This document shows positions 57,926 to 64,000 of a stretch of 64,000 nucleotides of DNA, piece by piece. Under the pieces are notes generated by a model. That model searched no databases and was not told the origin of the DNA. It saw only the letters and a list, made by a program, of their open reading frames with translations. This DNA is from Candidatus Enterococcus willemsii. GTDB lineage: Bacteria > Bacillota > Bacilli > Lactobacillales > Enterococcaceae. Position numbers and translations under genes: made by a program. Location: assembly GCF_009933335.1 (NCBI RefSeq), contig NZ_MAEL01000010.1, positions 54,548 to 118,547 on the forward strand. Reading direction: 5' to 3'. Position 1 is the first letter of the stretch; each line of letters starts with the position of its first letter.

Positions 57926-59483
57926 GTTAGTCAAAGTAAATTTCCGTTATGCCAATCCGCAAATGACGGACAAAGCCCGTAAATCAGGAAAAACGGGGAA
58001 AAAATTAACACGTTCACTCGTCAATCAATACCTATTATCGGGGATTGTTTTCATTGCACTATACGGAGTGATGTTGTTAAGCGTAAATTTTAAACAAATG
58101 CCGGGTTTTTTTACCTATTATGTTGCGCTATTTGGCATTATTGCTTTTTCTCAGGGAATTTCAGTGATTTACAATATCTTTTTTGAAAGTCAAGATTTGC
58201 CGGGGTATTTACCATTGCCATTTCGGCAATCAGAAATATTTCTAGCAAAAATTATTGTTGTCACAATCACAATTGTTCCATTTACGCTACCAGTATTTGT
58301 GGTTTTTCTACTTGCAGGTATGCAAGCAGGTGTTTTCATCCCACTTGCTATTCTTCTCGCATTCGTGTTGTTTGGTTTATTCTTAGCAATCATTTTTAGT
58401 ATTTGTAGTATCATTGTTTTTGGTTTAACACGAACAACATTTTTTAAAAAGCATAAAAAGCTTGTAACGACATTATTATTAGTTTTCTCAATGGGCATTG
58501 CGATTGTAGGCATCTTATTAATGAATACACAGTCGACTTCAGAAATTGTTTTAACTGATCGGGCGACAATTCGGCTATTGATGCCGTTTTTCTATGTGGT
58601 CACAGCACCATTGGCAACGGTTGGTTTGTCCAGTTTACTAGGACTAATTGTTGTAACCATTGGATTATTAGTCATTCTGCGTAAGCGACTTTTACCTAAA
58701 CTTTATGAACAACTATTAGATGCTTCCCCTGGAGTGTCTTCAGAAAAAAGAAAATATAAAGCCAATCAATCGCTACGACAGTTGCTGTTTGGTTATAATT
58801 TTCAGCTGATTCGTGACCCAAACTTAATTATGCAGGTCTTTTCAAATTCGGTCTTATTTCCAGTGATTTTTATTGTTGCATTTGGAATTTCTGGACAATT
58901 TGAGTTATCTTGGCTACCGTATCGTGTTTTAGGCGTGGTCTTCTTTGCAGGTATCGCTTTTTCAGCGATGACCATTAATCCAATGTCTTTTGTGGGGAAT
59001 ATCATTTCATTAGACAAAGAAAACTTTCTCTATATGCGTACTTTACCGATTTCTATGCGTCACTATTTAAAAACAAAGTTTTGGTTTGCTTGTGGCGTGC
59101 AGATGATTATTTCAGCGGTTATTGCTTTAGCAGGTGGCTTGTTCTTCCATTTACGATTTGCTCATATGTTGGCTCTTTTGGCAGGAATACTTGTAGGAAC
59201 CTATTTGTTTTCACAACGCTATTTTGTGAGAGATTATCGTTTGCTAGAGTTACGTTGGACGAACGTTAGTCAACTCTTCACAAGAGGCGCAGGGACTTGG
59301 GGCTTGGCGCTATTGATGACGCTGACAGTCTTTTGTAGTGTCTTGTTAGTTGTGGTTTATGGTTTTCTGGCAATTATGTTTTCTGTATGGGTAATTGATG
59401 TCCCAGTCTTTTTGGTATTACTTATCATCAGTGTAGTCTGGTATGAATATTACCAACGGAAATTCTGGGCACGGTTTGATTAA
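57906..59483 (+). CDS. ABC-2-type exporter membrane protein
   Basis: The 525-residue protein has about twelve hydrophobic segments and an N-terminal cytosolic stretch rich in lysine and arginine. Its size and layout match the large membrane subunits of YthPQ-like exporters in Firmicutes, whose cargo is unknown. The ATG at 57906 follows GAGGAGG by eight bases. Confidence 0.85.
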   Translation: MNNKLSELVKVNFRYANPQMTDKARKSGKTGKKLTRSLVNQYLLSGIVFIALYGVMLLSVNFKQMPGFFTYYVALFGIIAFSQGISVIYNIFFESQDLPGYLPLPFRQSEIFLAKIIVVTITIVPFTLPVFVVFLLAGMQAGVFIPLAILLAFVLFGLFLAIIFSICSIIVFGLTRTTFFKKHKKLVTTLLLVFSMGIAIVGILLMNTQSTSEIVLTDRATIRLLMPFFYVVTAPLATVGLSSLLGLIVVTIGLLVILRKRLLPKLYEQLLDASPGVSSEKRKYKANQSLRQLLFGYNFQLIRDPNLIMQVFSNSVLFPVIFIVAFGISGQFELSWLPYRVLGVVFFAGIAFSAMTINPMSFVGNIISLDKENFLYMRTLPISMRHYLKTKFWFACGVQMIISAVIALAGGLFFHLRFAHMLALLAGILVGTYLFSQRYFVRDYRLLELRWTNVSQLFTRGAGTWGLALLMTLTVFCSVLLVVVYGFLAIMFSVWVIDVPVFLVLLIISVVWYEYYQRKFWARFD

Positions 59484-59520
59484 AAAATGTTCTTGGGTAC
59501 TTTGCCCAAGAATATTTTTT
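59484..59520 (+). terminator. Intrinsic terminator of the ABC-2 exporter operon
   Basis: TGTTCTTGGG pairs with CCCAAGAATA (one mismatch), inside A- and T-runs. Confidence 0.82.
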
Positions 59521-59615
59521 CATGTAAAGACCTTAAGAAAAAATAAGATTTCGTATATAAATAATTTATAACTGATATGAAATTTCTTGTTATATTGCCT
59601 TTAGAGGTGATTAAG

Positions 59616-60520
59616 ATGAAAAAAATTATCGGACTACTTATTGTAAGTTTTATTTGTTTTATAACATGGATTGGGTTGAGTAGTGCAAAGAATTCATCCC
59701 AATCAGAAGTCGTTGTATTTACAAGTAATAAAAAATCAGAGAAACAGGAAAAAACGAAGGTCTACAGCTCCAACTATCTATTAATGGATTTAAGCGATAA
59801 TCAAGTACTTTTAGAAAAAAATCGACATCAAAAAGTGCCGATCGCATCTTTAACAAAAATCATGACAGCTTATATTTTATTGGAAGAAGAACAAGATTTA
59901 ACAAAGAAAATCTTAGTAGACGGCGCAATAATTGATCAATTAACATCTGAAGGTGCGTCAATGGCTAGCTTTATGCGAGAAGATGAAGTATCGATAAGAG
60001 ATATTGCTTATGCGATTTTGCTGCCTTCAGGTGGAGAAGCAGCAGAATTAGCTGCGAAACATGTGGCTGGCAGTGAGAAAAATTTTGTACACTTAATGAA
60101 TGAATATGCCCATAAAATGGGATTGCAAGAAACAAATTTCAAAAATACGACCGGTTTAGATGTAAAGGGGCATTATTCTTCCGTTAGCGATATCAGTCAA
60201 TTATTGAAGCAAGCGCTGAAAAATGAGCACTTCTATCAAATTTTTACGACATTGGAATATACGACAGAACCAACGTTGTATGAACCTAATGGTTATTTTT
60301 TGAAAAGTACCTTATTACGAGACGGCAATCAGTTGGCATTGAATAATGGAAAAATAGTAGGTGGTAAAACGGGGTATACGCAAAAAGCTGGTTTATGTTT
60401 AGCCAGTGTAGCAGAAAAAATGGCACCACCTATCTATTAGTGACAGTAGGTGCAAAAGGAGATAGTTTTTCAGAACAATATAATGTAATGGATGCAGTGA
60501 ATATTTATAATCTTTTATAG
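59616..60520 (+). pseudogene. D-alanyl-D-alanine carboxypeptidase (S11), frameshifted near the C-terminus
   Basis: The gene encodes a penicillin-binding D,D-carboxypeptidase, which trims the terminal D-Ala of peptidoglycan stem peptides outside the membrane. An N-terminal signal/anchor (residues 4-21) is followed by the active-site S78-L-T-K81, a SGG in place of the usual SxN, and GGKTGYT. After the KTG box the frame ends early at 60440. At the A6 run 60416-60421, one added A continues as …VAEKNGTTYLLVTVGAKG… to a TAG at 60518-60520, restoring the usual final strand, for about 300 residues. As given, the enzyme loses about 33 residues. The ATG at 59616 follows GAGGTG. The gene sits 63 bases before a VanRS-like two-component system, as carboxypeptidase genes do in van clusters. 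Confidence 0.85.
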
Positions 60521-60535
60521 GAAAGTAGTCGCTTT

Positions 60536-60557
60536 TTGTTACCTAACAAGATATAAT
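60536..60557 (+). promoter_or_regulatory. Candidate promoter and operator of the VanRS-like genes
   Basis: A perfect inverted repeat TTGTTACCTAACAA (60536-60549) ends two bases before TATAAT (60552-60557), which lies 26 bases ahead of the response-regulator start. There is no good -35 box, as is common for promoters that depend on a bound regulator. Confidence 0.5.
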
Positions 60558-60583
60558 CTTTCATGAAAAGGAGTGGATTCCTT

Positions 60584-61276
60584 ATGATAAAGAGCATCTT
60601 GCTCGTGGAAGACGAAGTAGAAATTGCGAATTTAATTTCCCTATATTTACGAAATGAGGGCTACGAGATAACTACCTGTGTTTCAGGTAAGGAAGCCAAA
60701 AGTAAAATTGAAACAGAAACATTTGATGCTGCAATTCTAGATATTATGCTACCAGAAATTGATGGTTTGAAATTGCTTGAATTAATTCGGATGAACCATC
60801 ATTATCCTGTTTTGATGTTAACAGCGAAAGATGATGAAGTGGATAAGATAACAGGACTCTCCATTGGAGCCGATGATTATATAACCAAACCGTTCAAACC
60901 TTTAGAAGTAGTTGCACGGGTAAAAGCGCAGTTAAGACGATATAATTTGTACAATCAATCTGCTACGCCTACACATTTACTAACGTTACGAGGACTAGAG
61001 ATGGATCTTAATAAGCGAACAGTTTCGTTGAACGAACGGGACCTTCATTTGACACCAAAAGAGTTTCGTATTTTACAAATATTAATGGAAAATCAAGGTG
61101 TTGCCATTGATTCAGAAGAAATATTTAAAACTGTTTGGGAAGAAAAATATTATACAGCAGCTAACAATACATTGATGGTTCATATCCGCCATTTACGTGA
61201 AAAAATGGAGGATACAGGAATTGGGCAATCGAAGTATATCAAAACAGTTTGGGGAGTAGGGTATAAAATTGAATAA
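60584..61276 (+). CDS. OmpR-family response regulator, VanR-like
   Basis: The 230-residue regulator has a receiver domain (residues 1-120, acidic pocket at VEDE, phosphorylated D53 in LDIMLPEIDG, and the TAKDDEVDKITGLSIGADDYITKPF segment) and a C-terminal OmpR winged helix (about 135-230). Its layout is that of VanR. The ATG at 60584 follows AAGGAG. It overlaps the kinase gene by eight bases. Confidence 0.9.
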   Translation: MIKSILLVEDEVEIANLISLYLRNEGYEITTCVSGKEAKSKIETETFDAAILDIMLPEIDGLKLLELIRMNHHYPVLMLTAKDDEVDKITGLSIGADDYITKPFKPLEVVARVKAQLRRYNLYNQSATPTHLLTLRGLEMDLNKRTVSLNERDLHLTPKEFRILQILMENQGVAIDSEEIFKTVWEEKYYTAANNTLMVHIRHLREKMEDTGIGQSKYIKTVWGVGYKIE

Positions 61277-62387
61277 ACGAATCATAAAAAATATCCTCTT
61301 TATGACAGTTATTTTATTTTTAATTGCGCTCTTTTTTTATGTAATTGCGACGCAAACAATTATTGGTGAAAGCTTTGGTGTTGTTGTCAGCAAGCTGTTT
61401 ACTAGACAAGAAGTCGTCCATATTTCAGATAACGATGAATATTTTTATGGTTCAGTTATCAATTGGTATGTATTTAAGCGATTCTTGATTTTCCTAGGTT
61501 GTATTTTAATTGTGATTATTGGGCTGGTTGCTTATCTGATGAGCCAAATAATGTTGAAAAAAGAACGAAAAAGAATCGCTGCGTTGATTGAACACTCCTT
61601 AGAATCAAATAATGAAGAACTTTTTTCGAAAGAATATGCAGAAATTGGTATTGAACTAGACAAAATAAAAGTAGCCAACGAAAAAGCACAGCAACGTTTA
61701 GCCCAAGAGACGAGCCGTACGAAGGATTTTATTACTTTTTTGGCACATGATTTAAGAACGCCCTTGGCTTCGATTATTGGTTATATTATTCTACTGATTG
61801 ATACGCCAGAGATTGATCGAACAACTCGTGCAAAATACTTAAACATCGCGTTAGAAAAAGCCTATCGTTTAGAGCAGTTAGTAGAAGAATTTTTCTATAT
61901 TACGCGTTTTGAATTTCAAGAAATTGTGTTAGACAAAACGACATTTAAGTTATCTTTGTTGTTGGAACAACTGGGGGAAGAATTTTACCCGATTTTTCAT
62001 GCTAAAAACCAACAGCTTCGTATTGATGTTTCTGAGAAGTTAGACATTAAAGGCGACCCTGAAAAGTTAGTCCGCGTATTTAATAATATTCTAAAAAATG
62101 CATCTGCATATGGTTACGCGGATAGTGAAATAACAGTTGTTGGAGAAATGAAAGAGAAACAGCTACAATTAATTTTTACTAATTACGGTCCTACGATTCC
62201 AGAAGAAAAATTAGCCAAAATCTTTGATAAATTCTATCGCTTAGACACGGCACGTTCTTCGGTAACTGGAGGATCTGGTTTAGGTCTATCAATTGCCAAA
62301 GAAATTGTAGAAGCACATGGTGGGACTATTTCTGTTACTAGTGAAGAAGGGAAAACAGAATTTATTATTTTGTTACCGCAAGAGTAA
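61269..62387 (+). CDS. Sensor histidine kinase, VanS-like
   Basis: The 372-residue kinase has two membrane segments (about residues 8-28 and 72-95) enclosing a short outer loop of about 45 residues, then a HisKA domain with H160 in FLAHDLRTPLASIIGY and an ATPase domain (FNNILKNASAYG; GGSGLGLSIAKEIVEAHGG). The stretches YLNIALEKAYRLEQLVEEFF and FDKFYRLDTARSS closely recall VanS of vancomycin-resistance clusters. The small outer domain could sense a cell-wall signal. The TTG start at 61269 has GGAG upstream and overlaps the regulator stop. Confidence 0.88.
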   Translation: MNKRIIKNILFMTVILFLIALFFYVIATQTIIGESFGVVVSKLFTRQEVVHISDNDEYFYGSVINWYVFKRFLIFLGCILIVIIGLVAYLMSQIMLKKERKRIAALIEHSLESNNEELFSKEYAEIGIELDKIKVANEKAQQRLAQETSRTKDFITFLAHDLRTPLASIIGYIILLIDTPEIDRTTRAKYLNIALEKAYRLEQLVEEFFYITRFEFQEIVLDKTTFKLSLLLEQLGEEFYPIFHAKNQQLRIDVSEKLDIKGDPEKLVRVFNNILKNASAYGYADSEITVVGEMKEKQLQLIFTNYGPTIPEEKLAKIFDKFYRLDTARSSVTGGSGLGLSIAKEIVEAHGGTISVTSEEGKTEFIILLPQE

Positions 62388-62427
62388 AAGAATATAACCG
62401 AAAATTCAGAAAATTTAGATAAAACTA

Positions 62428-62585
62428 TTTACATTTTTTCTCAGACATGGTTAAATATAGAAACAGTGAAATTTTTCACTGTTTCTAAGTGGTGTTAGAG
62501 ATGCATTGTCATCTTTCACAATAACCCCTGGGAATAAAACTCCCGAAAAAAGTGAGTGCCTCGTTAAGAAGCACTCACTTTTTTT
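62428..62585 (+). ncRNA. Candidate small RNA between the VanS-like and uspA genes
   Basis: No gene follows on the plus strand, yet TTTACA (62428-62433), a 17-base spacer and TTAAAT (62451-62456) make a promoter. It is followed by a 5' hairpin (AGAAACAGTG / CACTGTTTCT, 62459-62486), about 60 bases including GGTGTTAGAGATG and CCCCTGGGAATAAAACTCCCG, and a strong terminator (62546-62585). Together they would give a transcript of about 120 bases. I do not recognise a known RNA family. The terminator could instead simply serve uspA or the kinase gene. Confidence 0.4.
62546..62585. terminator. Bidirectional terminator
   Basis: AGTGAGTGC pairs with GCACTCACT, flanked by an A-run and a T-run, between the plus-strand genes and minus-strand uspA. 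Confidence 0.87.
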
Positions 62586-63051
62586 ATTCTTCTTCTGGTA
62601 ACTGATTTTCTAAATCTGTTCGTACAATTAAGACATCGCATGATGCATGACGGATGACATATTCAGAGACAGAACCGATGAATAAACGTTCAACGGCATT
62701 TAAACCTGTTGCCCCCAACATGATTAAATCAACTTTCTTATCTTCTGGAATTTGTTTGGCAATTAATACTTTAGGAGATCCGTATTCAATTGTCGTTTCA
62801 ACAGAGACCACACCTTGTTCTTTTGCGGTTTTTGAATATTCTTCTAACGATTGTTTTGCCATGTCAGTTGCTTGTTCGGCTAAGACCGTATCAAAAGAAC
62901 TTACCGTTTGAAAGGCGCGCGTATCAATAACGTGTACCAATAATAGTGATGCTTGATTTCGATGAGCGACACTTACAGCTTTCTTGAAAGCTAATTCAGA
63001 TTCTTTAGAGCCGTCGATAGCGACCATAATTCGTTGGTATTGTTGTAACAT
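62584..63051 (-). CDS. Universal stress protein (UspA family)
   Basis: The 155-residue protein has the Usp fold with the opening IMVAIDGSKESELAFKKAV and the ATP-binding motif G-x2-G-x9-GS (GATGLNAVERLFIGSVS). It acts in stress survival through unknown partners. Its stop lies within the shared terminator. AAGGAAGGA precedes the ATG by about 11 bases. Confidence 0.92.
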   Translation of the reverse strand: MLQQYQRIMVAIDGSKESELAFKKAVSVAHRNQASLLLVHVIDTRAFQTVSSFDTVLAEQATDMAKQSLEEYSKTAKEQGVVSVETTIEYGSPKVLIAKQIPEDKKVDLIMLGATGLNAVERLFIGSVSEYVIRHASCDVLIVRTDLENQLPEEE

Positions 63052-63122
63052 AATGCCACATCCTTCCTTTTAACTTACTTCTATTGTAAGCTATTTTGGA
63101 AGAAAAAGAAAAGCGAATCCAT

Positions 63123-63395
63123 TTATTTTGTCATTTTTTTTGCAAATTGGATACTAAATAAAGCAGAAACAAGTAGCATGATGGCAATAAAAAACAAGGT
63201 AATCAACTTTTGATTGACACTGATTAAACTCACGCTGATAATCCCTAATAGTATGAACACTATACCGTATCGATGTAAAAAACGGTGATTATCATCTGTC
63301 TCTGGAATAAGGGAATAAAATAACGTTTTTTTAAGCAAAACAATTCCCAGAAAAATTAAAACAACTGCCATAAATAGCAAGAAAAAAATAATCAT
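63123..63395 (-). CDS. Small membrane protein of unknown function
   Basis: The 90-residue product has three membrane segments (about residues 2-22, 45-62 and 65-85) with a polar loop (IPETDDNHRFLHRYG) between the first two and a basic tail. I do not recognise the family. GAGGTG lies seven bases before the ATG, and the gene stands alone, which supports it being real. Confidence 0.7.
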   Translation of the reverse strand: MIIFFLLFMAVVLIFLGIVLLKKTLFYSLIPETDDNHRFLHRYGIVFILLGIISVSLISVNQKLITLFFIAIMLLVSALFSIQFAKKMTK

Positions 63396-63558
63396 TTGTA
63401 CACCTCAATCTTCAATAAGTGAGTTTCATGTCAGCTATAGTATAGAAGATACACAGAAAATCTGCAATTTTTTTTCAAGTTCAAGTTTTCATTTCAGCTT
63501 TTTTTCCTTTTTTTGCATATAATAGACCTAACTTGTGAACAAGAAAGGGGGACATCGT

Positions 63559-63984
63559 ATGAAAAAATTTGACCGTTTTGAACGAATTGTAAGTAGTGTG
63601 GTTGATATTATGCTTGCTTTTTTAGTAGTGGTTATTTTGATTGTTATGGCAGAAGAAATTTATCGAATTATTCGAATGATTATTCCGTTAAACTCTAGTC
63701 AAGAGTTATATCATGTTATTGAAGAAGTCGCAACGTTATTTATTTTATTAGAAATTATTTTAATGCTCATTCGTTACGTGAAAGAAGGACACCATATTCC
63801 GGTACGCTATTTAGTTTTGATTAGTGTGACAGCAATCTCAAGGGAGATATTGCTTGCACATGGTGGAGGAAAAGAAACACTTTTTCTTTCTGTATCAATA
63901 TTTGTGTTAGTCTTTGTCTTATTCGTACTTGAAAAAATCAAAGCATTTCACACATCACGACACTCAGATCAGGATCATCTTTAA
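63559..63984 (+). CDS. PsiE-family membrane protein
   Basis: The 141-residue protein has four membrane segments and the PsiE features: FDRFERIVSSVVDIMLAFLV, the EEVATLFILLEIILMLIRYV helix and HIPVRYLVLISVTAISREIL. PsiE is phosphate-starvation-inducible in E. coli, and its job is unknown. The ATG at 63559 follows GGGGGA; a -10-like TATAAT is at 63518-63523. It is complete before the window ends. Confidence 0.88.
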   Translation: MKKFDRFERIVSSVVDIMLAFLVVVILIVMAEEIYRIIRMIIPLNSSQELYHVIEEVATLFILLEIILMLIRYVKEGHHIPVRYLVLISVTAISREILLAHGGGKETLFLSVSIFVLVFVLFVLEKIKAFHTSRHSDQDHL

Positions 63985-64000
63985 ACGAACATGAATATAT

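Noticed and set aside
59616..62387. A vancomycin-resistance cluster
   Set aside because: Only a VanRS-like pair and an S11 carboxypeptidase are present. There is no vanH, D-Ala-D-Lac/D-Ser ligase or vanX/vanXY in the window, so resistance is not supported.

Overview
The window looks like a chromosomal segment of a low-GC Gram-positive lactic acid bacterium, most likely an Enterococcus or a close relative. The indications are AGGAGG-type ribosome binding sites, A/T-rich codon use, short intergenic gaps closed by U-tract hairpins, and gene content: an EfrAB-like multidrug exporter, ecsAB-ytmP-trmB, a NiaR regulator, PTS operons and RNA leaders typical of Firmicutes (L-box, T-box). I saw no insertion sequence, phage gene, tRNA, rRNA or CRISPR array.

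Layout. 1-2.5 kb: an amino-acid ABC transporter on the minus strand behind a lysine riboswitch, so probably a lysine importer. 2.5-6.4 kb: a small membrane protein, then a tight plus-strand operon of a sirtuin, a sugar O-acetyltransferase fused to a chorismate mutase domain, and the niacin repressor NiaR, followed by a HemAT-type globin sensor. 6.4-11 kb: two consecutive methionine T-boxes ahead of metNIQ and an M20 amidohydrolase. 11-21.5 kb: an oligopeptide importer with an M20 peptidase and an S9 peptidase, a convergent IclR regulator and a DUF1177 protein; this looks like a regulated peptide-use module. 21.6-28.2 kb: an eight-gene sorbitol PTS operon with its own PRD activator and a CcpA (cre) site. 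28.2-33.1 kb: peptide deformylase, then a GntR/UTRA repressor divergent from a beta-glucoside PTS and a 6-phospho-beta-glucosidase, with a perfect operator palindrome in the promoter.

33.2-43.6 kb: a metallophosphoesterase, an autoregulated TetR-efrAB-type exporter operon, ecsAB, ytmP, trmB and a gluconate-type FGGY kinase. 43.6-49.5 kb (minus strand): an NfrB-like glycosyltransferase with a C-terminal MshEN-like domain, and a polar amino-acid ABC importer with its own M20 amidohydrolase. 49.6-59.5 kb: single-gene and two-gene units (aldo/keto reductase, TraX-like protein, a frameshifted unknown gene, a YdeI-like protein, an esterase, a Cof phosphatase, a PatB-type C-S lyase, YitT, an ABC exporter). 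59.6-64 kb: an S11 D,D-carboxypeptidase broken by a one-base homopolymer frameshift, followed by a VanRS-like two-component system, a candidate small RNA, UspA, a small membrane protein and PsiE.

A recurring theme is amino-acid and peptide scavenging: four importers (lysine, methionine, oligopeptide, polar amino acid), three of them linked to M20 hydrolases, so uptake is probably coupled to cytoplasmic release of free amino acids. The observations most worth following are the NfrB/MshEN glycosyltransferase, the VanRS-like system beside a broken carboxypeptidase, the tandem methionine T-boxes, the acetyltransferase-chorismate mutase fusion and the DUF1177 peptide module. Two clear frameshifts in A-runs, and a possible compensated pair in the TetR gene, mean base accuracy should be checked before calling pseudogenes. 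All family assignments come from reading motifs by eye; no database search was run.
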